DNA of 64,000 bases from Maridesulfovibrio frigidus DSM 17176. GTDB lineage: Bacteria; Desulfobacterota; Desulfovibrionia; Desulfovibrionales; Desulfovibrionaceae. The notes under the pieces were generated by a model, which had not been told where the DNA came from, did not search any database, and worked only from the letters and a program-made list of their open reading frames with translations. The translations under genes and the position numbers were made by a program. The first letter of the stretch is position 1; each line of letters starts with the position of its first letter. The DNA lies in assembly GCF_000711735.1 (NCBI RefSeq), contig NZ_JONL01000005.1, positions 124,001-188,000 of the forward strand, in the 5' to 3' direction. Below, piece by piece: positions 25,399 to 33,126 of the stretch.

Positions 25399-27549
25399 AT
25401 GAATCACGACAATATTTCCCGCATATCTGCTGACCTGAATCTTTCAAGCAAAAACGTCCAAGCTACTGTTGCTCTTCTTGAAGAAGGCGCAACTATTCCT
25501 TTTATTTCACGCTATCGTAAGGAAGCTACGGGCAGCATGGATGAAGTCGCAGTTGAAGCTGTCAGTGACCTTTTAGGGAAACTCATCGATTTGGATAAAA
25601 GACGGGAAACCATTCTTGGTTCCATTGAAGAACAGGGAAAGCTTGATGACGAATTGCGTAGCAAAATAAATAAAGCGCGTAACATGCGCCAGCTTGAAGA
25701 TTTATATCTTCCATACAAGCCCAAACGCAAAACTAAAGGCCAAGCCGCAGTAGAGAAAGGTCTTGAACAGCTTGCAGTTAAAATTTTTGCGCAAAATTGT
25801 GACCCTGTAGCTGAGGCCGAGCATTTTATATCTCCTGAAAAAGGAGTGGAAAACATTGATGACGCCCTAGCCGGAGCGCGTGACATTATAGCAGAAAAGA
25901 TCTCTGAAAATATGGGTCTGCGCCAAGCTGTGCGTTCACTATTTGAGAGCAAAGCAAAGATTGAATCACGCGCCACCAAGATTGCTCTTGCGGCTGATTC
26001 TGAAGACAAAGCATCCAAATTTAGAGACTGGTTTAACTGGACCGAGCCTGCTCGTAAGGCAGCCGGACACCGCATCCTTGCTATGTTTCGCGGTGAAAGA
26101 GACAAATTTTTAAAAGTATCCATTCGTCCCCCCGAAGAAGAAGGATTTGACGTTCTTAGTAGCCGCGTTGTGAAGTCTACATCAGCTGCATCAAAACAGG
26201 TAGAGAAGGCAGGAATTGACAGCTACAAACGTCTCCTTGCCCCGCAAATGGAAACAGAACTACGCTCCAAGCTCATCGAAAAAGCTGACGACGAAGCTAT
26301 CAAAGTTTTTGCATCAAATCTCAGAGAAATACTCATCGCTCCGCCGCTTGGCAGTAAGAATATTCTTGCTCTGGACCCCGGCTTTAGAACAGGCGCAAAG
26401 CTTGTCTGCTTAGACGCACAAGGTAGCCTTAAACATAACGACACGATCTACCCCGTTACTTCCGGTGGTAAAAAGAAGGAAGCGGCAGATAAAGTGGTCG
26501 CTCTCGTAAAAAAATACTCCATCGAAGCAATTGCCATCGGCAACGGTACTGCCGGACGCGAAACCGAGCAGTTCATTAAAGAACTGGACCTACCAGATTC
26601 ACTGCCAATCATAATGGTCAACGAATCAGGAGCTTCCGTATATTCAGCATCCGCCATCGCGCGAGAAGAATTTCCAGATTATGACATCACAGTGCGCGGC
26701 GCAGTTTCCATCGGGCGCAGGCTCATGGACCCGCTGGCTGAGCTTGTTAAAATCGACGCAAAATCTATTGGAGTGGGACAGTATCAACATGATGTTGATC
26801 AAAAAAAACTTGCCGAAAGCTTAACCAGAGTAGTCGAATCTTCCGTTAATATGGTCGGCGTAGAGCTAAATACTGCAAGCGCCAAACTTCTTGAGTCAGT
26901 CTCAGGACTAGGCTCAACAACCGCCACCAATATTATCAATTGGAGAAACGAGAACGGTCCGTTTGCATCACGCAAAGCACTGCTAAAAGTGCCACGCCTC
27001 GGACCTAAAGCTTTTGAGCAGTGTGCGGGCTTCCTACGCATCAGAAACGGCGAAAATCCTCTGGATGAGACGGCTGTTCATCCTGAAAGATATAAAACTG
27101 TCGCGCTCATGGCTAAAGACCTGAAAACCACAGTTGCAGAGCTGATCAAATCGCCCGAACTAAGACAGCAAATTGATCTCAAGAAATACATTTCAGAGGA
27201 TTTGGGACTACCTACACTCGAAGATATTATGAAGGAACTCGAAAAGCCGGGCCGTGATCCGCGCAAAGAGTTTGAAATGGTAAGCTTTGACGAGTCAGTC
27301 ACAGAAGTAAAAGATCTTAAAGAAGGCATGCTACTGAATGGAATTGTGACGAATGTAACCAACTTCGGAGCATTTGTTGACGTGGGAGTTCATCAGGATG
27401 GACTGGTACATATCAGTAGACTGGCTGATAATTTTGTGAAAAACCCATCCGACTTTGTTCACCCCGGGCAGGCTGTAAAAGTGAAAGTTATGGAAGTTGA
27501 TATTAAACGCAAAAGAATTGCTCTTTCTATGAAAGAATCAGATAGATAA
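25399..27549 (+). CDS. tex: Tex-family RNA-binding transcription/tolerance protein
   Basis: 716 residues with the Tex order: N-terminal helical domain, a YqgF/RNase-H-like domain (NILALDPGFRTGAKL, residues 317-331), helix-hairpin-helix motifs (SVSGLGSTTATNII, LLKVPRLGPKAFEQCAGFLR) and a C-terminal S1 domain (EGMLLNGIVTNVTNFGAFVD). It binds RNA and is linked to transcription and stress tolerance. Starts at ATG 25399, directly downstream of the RHS remnant, with no clear Shine-Dalgarno or promoter in the 100 nt before it. RHS insertions may therefore have altered its native upstream region. Confidence 0.93.
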   Translation: MNHDNISRISADLNLSSKNVQATVALLEEGATIPFISRYRKEATGSMDEVAVEAVSDLLGKLIDLDKRRETILGSIEEQGKLDDELRSKINKARNMRQLEDLYLPYKPKRKTKGQAAVEKGLEQLAVKIFAQNCDPVAEAEHFISPEKGVENIDDALAGARDIIAEKISENMGLRQAVRSLFESKAKIESRATKIALAADSEDKASKFRDWFNWTEPARKAAGHRILAMFRGERDKFLKVSIRPPEEEGFDVLSSRVVKSTSAASKQVEKAGIDSYKRLLAPQMETELRSKLIEKADDEAIKVFASNLREILIAPPLGSKNILALDPGFRTGAKLVCLDAQGSLKHNDTIYPVTSGGKKKEAADKVVALVKKYSIEAIAIGNGTAGRETEQFIKELDLPDSLPIIMVNESGASVYSASAIAREEFPDYDITVRGAVSIGRRLMDPLAELVKIDAKSIGVGQYQHDVDQKKLAESLTRVVESSVNMVGVELNTASAKLLESVSGLGSTTATNIINWRNENGPFASRKALLKVPRLGPKAFEQCAGFLRIRNGENPLDETAVHPERYKTVALMAKDLKTTVAELIKSPELRQQIDLKKYISEDLGLPTLEDIMKELEKPGRDPRKEFEMVSFDESVTEVKDLKEGMLLNGIVTNVTNFGAFVDVGVHQDGLVHISRLADNFVKNPSDFVHPGQAVKVKVMEVDIKRKRIALSMKESDR

Positions 27550-27640
27550 CATATAATTTCATAGCTAGACCCAACTCCTTAGCGGTGGTATAGAGCGAAT
27601 AACCATTAATTTACAGTACGGTTTTAGCTAGGGGCTGCGC

Positions 27641-28036
27641 ATGAAATTTCTGATTGCTGACGATAATCATCTACACTGTGAAATCATCAAAAATATAATA
27701 GAAAGCCACGGGCAGTGCCAGACTGTCCGTGACGGAGATGAAGCGGTTAAAGCTTTCACTGCTTCTCTTAAAAACAACGAATATTTCGACGCTATTTTCA
27801 TTAAATCGAAAGTAGACGCACAAGACGGCCCACACGCTTTGCGGCAAATACGCGAAATTGAGCAGAAATTAGGATTTGGACTCAGTGAAGAAATCCCGAT
27901 AATCATGACAGTGGAGGATGAAGAGGAACAGATATCTGAAGCATACTTTCGCGGTAACGGCACAAGTTTTATAATTAAGCCTCTTACCAAACAAAAGGTG
28001 CTGGAAGAAATGACTCTTTTCGGATTGCTTAAATAA
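27641..28036 (+). CDS. stand-alone receiver-domain protein lacking the phosphoacceptor Asp
   Basis: 131-residue CheY-like fold. The acidic pair D7-D8, the Thr of strand 4 (T90 in PIIMT) and the Lys of strand 5 (K113 in IIKPL) are kept. At the phosphoacceptor position, eight residues before the conserved Gly of QDG, there is K55 (FDAIFIKSKVDAQDG). It cannot be phosphorylated in the usual way and may act as a constitutive or dominant partner. The start (ATG 27641) is preceded by AGGGG. No histidine kinase or output domain is adjacent. Confidence 0.8.
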   Translation: MKFLIADDNHLHCEIIKNIIESHGQCQTVRDGDEAVKAFTASLKNNEYFDAIFIKSKVDAQDGPHALRQIREIEQKLGFGLSEEIPIIMTVEDEEEQISEAYFRGNGTSFIIKPLTKQKVLEEMTLFGLLK

Positions 28037-28118
28037 CAGCAAGCAATCTAAAGTACTGAAAATAAGAACTAATTTCAAATATATAAACATACAAACCAAA
28101 ACTCTGACGACAAAAAAA

Positions 28119-28484
28119 TCACATACCCGGCAGCATTAGATGACTCTTCTCGAGCTTTCTTTTTTGCCTTCTCTTTATGGTCCGAGGATGAACCCCATAC
28201 CTGTAAGGACGCAACACACATTCTTTTTCATGACAATCACGGATAGCTTGTCTGTCACCAACGGTGCAGGCGAGGCAATGTCTTCGGATCGTACGCAAAC
28301 ACGCCCGTTCGGTTTCGTCCACCTTCGGCCCTCTAAGATCAAACAGAGCGCACTTCTCATCCTCACACTCTCTGACAAGCTGAGAACTGCCACCCATGCA
28401 CCATAAACAATGTGCCCGAATGCTCTGCTGAGGATTTCTTTTGCGCTCGCTCAAGTCTGTCTCCGTAAATATCACTTCGATCAT
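28119..28484 (-). CDS. Cys-rich protein with duplicated CxxC(x)nC(x)4C module
   Basis: 121 residues. Two tandem modules, HCLWCMGGSSQLVRECEDEKC and about 43 residues later HCLACTVGDRQAIRDCHEKEC, each give four Cys in the spacing C-x2-C-x10-C-x4-C, as in small zinc-binding modules seen in phage-related and other hypothetical proteins. The C-terminus is strongly basic (TIKRRQKRKLEK), which would suit nucleic-acid binding. No Shine-Dalgarno precedes the ATG, so expression is uncertain, but the duplicated motif argues that the frame is real. Confidence 0.65.
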   Translation of the reverse strand: MIEVIFTETDLSERKRNPQQSIRAHCLWCMGGSSQLVRECEDEKCALFDLRGPKVDETERACLRTIRRHCLACTVGDRQAIRDCHEKECVLRPYRYGVHPRTIKRRQKRKLEKSHLMLPGM

Positions 28485-28539
28485 TACAAATTTAATAGGT
28501 ATGGCTCTAACAAGGGGGGCGTGCGATCCGCTGCAAAAA

Positions 28540-28576
28540 TTTTAAAGCGTGCCCCGAACCGGAACACGCTTTAAAA
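28540..28576 (-). terminator. hairpin terminator after the 3D-domain lipoprotein
   Basis: Stem TTTTAAAGCGTG / CACGCTTTAAAA with a 13-nt loop. It lies 24 nt past the 28600 stop on the minus strand. Confidence 0.7.
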
Positions 28577-28599
28577 TGATCTATTACTAAAAGCAAATA

Positions 28600-29001
28600 C
28601 TATTTCTTCGGCTCTGGCTTCTTGAAGGTAATTGTCACTTCGCGCTTACCCCAATCTTTAGCTGCTTTGGTATCAAGTCCCATATAAATGTCGATTTTGT
28701 CGGTCCAGCGTTTATTCATTTTATCTTTAACAAGATATTCGCCATCAAGCCCTTCAATCTTAACGACAGCGTTATGCCCAAGCCCTTTTGGAATAAGGTC
28801 TCGTGATACTGCAATAGATTTCACACCGGGAACTAATTTGTCGCCCCAAGCGCCAAGAAATGGAGTAGAAGAAGTCTGATCTACGTGCGAAGTGTAAGCA
28901 GACGCGGCCACTTTCATAGTCACAGTATCATCAGCTTCATTGCAACCTGCGAACATAAACAAAGCCAGAACAATAAGTAAAAGAGGTTTCAACTTAGACA
29001 T
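28600..29001 (-). CDS. 3D-domain lipoprotein
   Basis: 133-residue envelope lipoprotein with lipobox FAGC (Cys20) and a C-terminal 3D (Asp-Asp-Asp) double-psi barrel: VAASAYTSHVDQT, then VKDKMNKRWTDKIDIYMG. The domain is shared with MltA and YuiC-type lytic transglycosylases, so a peptidoglycan-cutting or -binding role is likely. Start 28999-29001 (MSKLKPLL) gives a 6-nt spacing from GGGGAG; the earlier ATG overlaps that site. It lies 32 nt downstream of the ECF ATPase on the same strand. Confidence 0.8.
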   Translation of the reverse strand: MSKLKPLLLIVLALFMFAGCNEADDTVTMKVAASAYTSHVDQTSSTPFLGAWGDKLVPGVKSIAVSRDLIPKGLGHNAVVKIEGLDGEYLVKDKMNKRWTDKIDIYMGLDTKAAKDWGKREVTITFKKPEPKK

Positions 29002-29033
29002 ATACATCTCCCCGTCATTTTAAATGGTAAAAA

Positions 29034-29735
29034 CTACAGCTTGCAGTCCGAAGGGGTGACATCAGATCTGAAAATTGACGCTTCTTTGTATATTGCCTGA
29101 TCATGACAGGAATACTCAAGAGCTGTCACCCGCTTCAAAAAATTAAGATCATGTGAAACAACCAGCATAGCAACCTCAAGCTCACAGAGGATATCTGCAA
29201 GACGATCGCGCATAGACGGATCAAGATCATTCGTAGGCTCATCAAGCACCAGAGCTTCAGGCTGCATTGCAAGCACAGTGGCTAGCGACACAAGCTTTTT
29301 CTCCCCGCCGGACAAACGATATGCCACCCTTTCCTCATACCCCGAAAGACCGAGCAGGCAAAGAACATATTTTGCAATTTCACGAGCTTCGTCCGGACTT
29401 TTGCCCAAATTAAGGGGCCCGAAAGCCACATCTTCAATGACTGTAGGACAAAAGAGCTGATCATCGGCCTGCTGGAAAAGAAGCCCCACCCCCTTGCGGA
29501 GTTCTCTAAAATCTTTCTCGGTTTTCATTTCCCGATCTTTAAACAAAACCTGACCGGAAGTTGGCTTCAAAAGTCCCATAATAATATGGAGCATAGTGGT
29601 TTTACCGCTACCGTTATGACCGGTAAGCGCGACTTTTTCGCCAGCTTTAAGCTCAAAATCCACACCCTTGAGAACTTCATTCCCGCCGGGGTAGACAAAA
29701 TTAATGTCACGCAATGAAAAAATCGGAAAACTCAC
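29034..29735 (-). CDS. ECF transporter ATPase (CbiO/EcfA type)
   Basis: 233-residue ABC ATPase with Walker A GHNGSGKTT (residues 39-47), Q-loop LLFQQADDQLF typical of the CbiO/EcfA group, signature LSGGEKKLVSLA and Walker B ALVLDEPTNDLDP, then a switch His in VVSHD. It powers uptake of a metal (Co/Ni) or vitamin through the T subunit encoded just upstream. Start GTG with GAGG; overlaps the T-subunit gene by one base. No substrate-binding S or CbiM/NikM subunit is in the window. Confidence 0.88.
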   Translation of the reverse strand: MSFPIFSLRDINFVYPGGNEVLKGVDFELKAGEKVALTGHNGSGKTTMLHIIMGLLKPTSGQVLFKDREMKTEKDFRELRKGVGLLFQQADDQLFCPTVIEDVAFGPLNLGKSPDEAREIAKYVLCLLGLSGYEERVAYRLSGGEKKLVSLATVLAMQPEALVLDEPTNDLDPSMRDRLADILCELEVAMLVVSHDLNFLKRVTALEYSCHDQAIYKEASIFRSDVTPSDCKL

Positions 29736-30505
29736 TAAAACACCTCAACTTTATAAAGCTCAATAGCAATAACGGCACTTGCAAAAAATATTGTAACAGC
29801 AAGAAGTACCCAATCTCTTCCCTTCACTTGAAAGGAGTTCAATGTATGGAATTTACCTGTAAAACCACGGCAAAGCATTGCCTGCCAAACGACCTGCGCC
29901 CTATCCCAGCTCCGCACAAGCAGCATGCCCATGAGCCATGCATAAGTCCGGTAAGTCATAATACTATTGCGAGGCACAAAACCGCGCATGGTCGCAGCAC
30001 GTTTCATTTTACCGAATTCCTCACCCATCACATGCACATAGCGCCAAGTGAATAAAAACAGACGGCAAAGTTTATCCGGCAACCTCACAGATTGCATTCC
30101 AGCTCCCATTAACTGCACAGGCATAGTAGAAAGCAATGAAGTGACCGCCAGAACAACCCCGTTTGATTTCAAAGTAATAACGGCGGCGTAAATTATGCCC
30201 TCGGCAGTGGCCGTGAAAGGTCCAACAGAAAAAACAGGATCGCCGGGGCGGGAGAATGGTATAAATAACCATAGAAAAACAATAAAACCGTTCACGAATA
30301 GCAGCCTTTTCAAAAGGCTTAGCATCGGCAAACGGGCAGATATTGCGAAAATTAGCCCTGCAAAGAACACTGCGATAGCAGCAGAAAGCGACAGAACAAG
30401 CGCCCCGACAAGTGAAAAAAGCAACGCACAAACAACCCGAAATCCGGGATGCGAAGCGTGAATTAATGATTCACCAGAAACAAAAGGTTCACTTATCTGC
30501 TGCAA
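29735..30505 (-). CDS. ECF transporter transmembrane T subunit (CbiQ/EcfT type)
   Basis: 256-residue membrane protein with about five hydrophobic segments and the coupling helices conserved in EcfT (MGAGMQSVRLP around residues 131-141; AATMRGF, the Ala-Arg-Gly signature, around residue 170, then SWDRAQVVWQAMLCRGF). It connects the ATPase to a substrate-binding protein. Starts at TTG 30503-30505 with CAGGAG upstream. With the ATPase it forms a complete energising module, but its S component must be encoded elsewhere. Confidence 0.85.
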   Translation of the reverse strand: MQQISEPFVSGESLIHASHPGFRVVCALLFSLVGALVLSLSAAIAVFFAGLIFAISARLPMLSLLKRLLFVNGFIVFLWLFIPFSRPGDPVFSVGPFTATAEGIIYAAVITLKSNGVVLAVTSLLSTMPVQLMGAGMQSVRLPDKLCRLFLFTWRYVHVMGEEFGKMKRAATMRGFVPRNSIMTYRTYAWLMGMLLVRSWDRAQVVWQAMLCRGFTGKFHTLNSFQVKGRDWVLLAVTIFFASAVIAIELYKVEVF

Positions 30506-30689
30506 AAAATTAACTCCTGATTAAGGATTTTTGAGTAACACTCTTTAAAAATTCATGCAATCCGAATCAGGTTCTTGAGTTAAGAATGCAATACAGTTAT
30601 AGAGTAATTCAAATTTATCATTAAGCGATGAATATTATATAAACGAATAATTGATACAATCACCTTACCCAAACAATAGAGATCAAAAA

Positions 30690-31373
30690 ATGACCAAAAA
30701 CGCTGACATAAAAAAGATCGTAGAAGAAGTGGGACAAGACAAAATATGGAGACCGCTATACGACTTTGAAAGCAATAAACTGAGCAAAGGAGTCGGGCAC
30801 GATATCGATGGCATAGATCCCGAATTTACAGATCTCGACTTTACCGGCAAAACAGTATGCGATCTCGGCTGCAACCTTGGGCATTTCACTTTCTATGCTC
30901 ACGAACGGGGCGCAAAAACCGTTGTCGGATATGACATGGAGCCAAAGGTCATTACCGGAGCTAAAAAACTAGCCGCACTCTATAGTATTGAAGATGTAGA
31001 ATTTGAAACATGCAACTTCGCCTCAGAACCAGCCACCCGTACTTTCGATATGGGAATGCTCATAGATATTCTCGGTAAAATAAACATATCAGAAGGATAC
31101 TTAATCCCGATTTTAAAAGGGCTTGAAAGCAGAAGTGAATCTGAAATGCTCCTGACCTTCCGCCCGCTCTATCTGGTTGAAAGACATTTCGGTATGCCTG
31201 AAGCAGATTTCCTGAAAATGTATCCACAAGCAAAGATCGAAAAAGGGTTCTTCAACCTACTGGATTTCGCAAAGGGCCTTTTCTCCGAAAACTGGGAAGT
31301 AACATACCTATCCAAGGAACTTCCTAATGATGAACAGTACAAACGCACTGTTCACTTTATTAAAAAAGATTAA
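30690..31373 (+). CDS. SAM-dependent methyltransferase, class I
   Basis: 227 residues. Motif I VCDLGCNLGHFTFYA with the acidic motif II (VVGYDM) shows a Rossmann methyltransferase. The N-terminal WRPLYDFESNKLSKGV and C-terminal parts recall the DUF1698/CmoB-like group, but the protein is shorter. I start at ATG 30690 (MTKNADIKK), where AGAGA lies upstream, and not at 30651. Substrate unknown; single-gene unit opposite the ECF genes. Confidence 0.75.
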   Translation: MTKNADIKKIVEEVGQDKIWRPLYDFESNKLSKGVGHDIDGIDPEFTDLDFTGKTVCDLGCNLGHFTFYAHERGAKTVVGYDMEPKVITGAKKLAALYSIEDVEFETCNFASEPATRTFDMGMLIDILGKINISEGYLIPILKGLESRSESEMLLTFRPLYLVERHFGMPEADFLKMYPQAKIEKGFFNLLDFAKGLFSENWEVTYLSKELPNDEQYKRTVHFIKKD

Positions 31374-31471
31374 CTTTTGTTTAGGAGCGGCCGCTCAGTA
31401 TTGCCGAACTCATCTTTAATGAGTAGATGTTTTCTAGCAACATAAAACAACCCGCATCAGGAGCATATATA

Positions 31472-31993
31472 ATGGTAAGTACCACCGAAATGGTAGATAT
31501 TGAGTATGAAGTTAATGACGCGACTAAACAAGCCGTTCACACCAATGGTGCAGATAAAGATTTTATCATAGGTGGGCGGGATTCCGGCAATATTTTTATC
31601 TTTGCGCTAAATGATGACCTGAGAAGATCAATTGCAGCTCAAGTTGCTGATAAACTCGGTAAGGAACTTGTCATCATAAAACGCGGTGATGGTAATCCTG
31701 CAATTTTAGAAATGGCTGAAAAAGATAATCAGGTCGTAAGCCTGCCGCGCGGAGCTGCACTTTCTGAAAAAAATCGTAATCAGCTACAAGCTAACGGTAA
31801 AGTTCTCTACATCATGAGTGATTTCATGACACTGCTGAACGCAACAGACAGATCAGAAGATGCGCGTGAACAGATTTCGCTAATGTTAAATAGATTCGAA
31901 CCGAGCTTCATGAATGCCGCACATCACATAGTGCTTTCCGACCAAAGTGATGATGAAATTTTGCAGGACACGCTCGAAAAAGTTGCGATATAA
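31472..31993 (+). CDS. conserved-looking hypothetical protein
   Basis: 173 residues, cytoplasmic, acidic, with no signal peptide. It has alternating strand/helix segments (DFIIGGRDSGNIFIFALNDD, KELVIIKRGDGNPAILEM, GKVLYIMSDFMTLL), perhaps a Rossmann-like or PIN-like fold. Start ATG 31472 has AGGAG 8 nt upstream. It converges with the DDAH-like gene, 6 nt away. No family recognised. Confidence 0.6.
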   Translation: MVSTTEMVDIEYEVNDATKQAVHTNGADKDFIIGGRDSGNIFIFALNDDLRRSIAAQVADKLGKELVIIKRGDGNPAILEMAEKDNQVVSLPRGAALSEKNRNQLQANGKVLYIMSDFMTLLNATDRSEDAREQISLMLNRFEPSFMNAAHHIVLSDQSDDEILQDTLEKVAI

Positions 31994-31999
31994 TCCTCG

Positions 32000-32788
32000 C
32001 TACCAGCGCAAAGAAAGACAGGTCAGCCCGCCGTCCATTTTCTGAAATTCAGACATATCAATATAGTCTGGGCTGAACCCGTTTTTATCAAGCAATTCCG
32101 CCGTTACTGGAAAACCGGCCGGAACAAGCAACCCACGTCCAACAAACAGGCAATTAGCCGCATATACCTCACTACTGGGAACAACTAGCTTTTTATAGCC
32201 AGAAAACTCCTCACGACCGGAAAAACGCTCACTCATAATCAAAGTATCACCATCCAGCGCAGACAATTCCGTCTTAAGATGCGGCATTCCATTATCAAAA
32301 GGAACCGCCACGCACTTATAGCCAAACCCACCCGCAACTTTCTCAAATTGTCCAAATCCATCATAATTAGTGCGCGAATCGATACCCACAAAAAAAGTCT
32401 TATCCATAAGCAACACATCGCCGCCTTCCATAAGGCCTTCCCCGTCCATCTGATAAACTTCATCGGCAACACCAGAAACAGAAGTCCGAATCTGCTCCAC
32501 TTCACCGCGCCGCGATTTAGCGCCCGGACAAGTCAAAAAAACAACAACACCGCCACTAGCAACAGGTATCATCACAGCCGTATCTTCAACAAAAACAGAA
32601 TCAGGAAATTCCTCCACCGCATCAAGAATAGTCACAGCAATATCTTTGCTTTTCAAATACTCAATGTACCTGCGGTGCTGAGCATGAGTAATCTCCATAT
32701 CAGGGCAGCCAAGGCCCGCCTCAGTCAACCCATGACCCAAATTATGAGCTGGAGTTCTTACTAGCGCATTCTTATATATATTATTCAC
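32000..32788 (-). CDS. dimethylarginine dimethylaminohydrolase / amidinotransferase-fold enzyme
   Basis: 262 residues of the pentein fold. Visible features: FPDSVFVEDTAV (substrate-binding Asp/Glu, residues 61-72), GLMEGGDVL (residues 118-126), a catalytic His in GMPHLKTE and a C-terminal Cys in DGGLTCLSLRW. These are the conserved active-site elements of DDAH, which hydrolyses methylated arginines to citrulline. Related arginine deiminases are longer (about 400 residues), so DDAH-like is the better call. It ends 6 nt from the converging upstream gene. Confidence 0.82.
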   Translation of the reverse strand: MNNIYKNALVRTPAHNLGHGLTEAGLGCPDMEITHAQHRRYIEYLKSKDIAVTILDAVEEFPDSVFVEDTAVMIPVASGGVVVFLTCPGAKSRRGEVEQIRTSVSGVADEVYQMDGEGLMEGGDVLLMDKTFFVGIDSRTNYDGFGQFEKVAGGFGYKCVAVPFDNGMPHLKTELSALDGDTLIMSERFSGREEFSGYKKLVVPSSEVYAANCLFVGRGLLVPAGFPVTAELLDKNGFSPDYIDMSEFQKMDGGLTCLSLRW

Positions 32789-32795
32789 GGTATTT

Positions 32796-32849
32796 GCCTC
32801 CAGCGGCCTAACGGGGTTTTAAGATTGAGGGTGAGATGCCTCCGGCGGC
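32796..32849. repeat. paired GCCTCCxGCGGC motif
   Basis: GCCTCCAGCGGC (32796-32807) and GCCTCCGGCGGC (32838-32849), GC-rich islands in an AT-rich gap. A related GCCGAAGGC follows the long hairpin at 33064. They may be parts of a repeated intergenic element. The rest of 32850-33000 shows nothing recognisable. Confidence 0.45.
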
Positions 32850-33000
32850 ACGAGAACCTTTTATAGAGTTAGGACTATGCAAATTTAATCATTTTCGAGT
32901 TAAGTCATATCCTAGATTAGTCACATACAAATTTTGTAATTCTTAAGTTTAATACGAATCCACCCAAACCTCAAAACGAAATCACCAAAATATTTGCATA

Positions 33001-33041
33001 AAAAAAACGGGCCAACTCTTTCCCCAAAGAGCAAACCCGCT
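33001..33041 (-). terminator. terminator downstream of hyuB
   Basis: On the minus strand, AGCGGGTTTGCTCTTT / AAAGAGTTGGCCCGT folds into a two-part stem followed by a T7 run (A-run at 33001-33007). Confidence 0.6.
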
Positions 33042-33063
33042 AAAAAAGTTTTTGGTAGAGAGA

Positions 33064-33109
33064 GACCAGAAGGGAGACCCCTTTTTGAGAAAAGGGGTCT
33101 CCTCTGGTC
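33064..33109. repeat. long intergenic hairpin element
   Basis: Outer arms GACCAGA (33064-33070) / TCTGGTC (33103-33109); inner arms GGAGACCCCTTTT (33073-33085) / AAAAGGGGTCTCC (33090-33102), 13 perfect pairs with a 4-nt loop. There is no T-tail. It looks like a repetitive extragenic palindrome rather than a plain terminator. Confidence 0.7.
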
Positions 33110-33126
33110 GCCGAAGGCCTTCTCCC

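Noticed and set aside
26223-27362. Several minus-strand open frames opposite tex
   Set aside because: Shadows of a well-supported coding gene with Ser-rich, non-protein-like composition.
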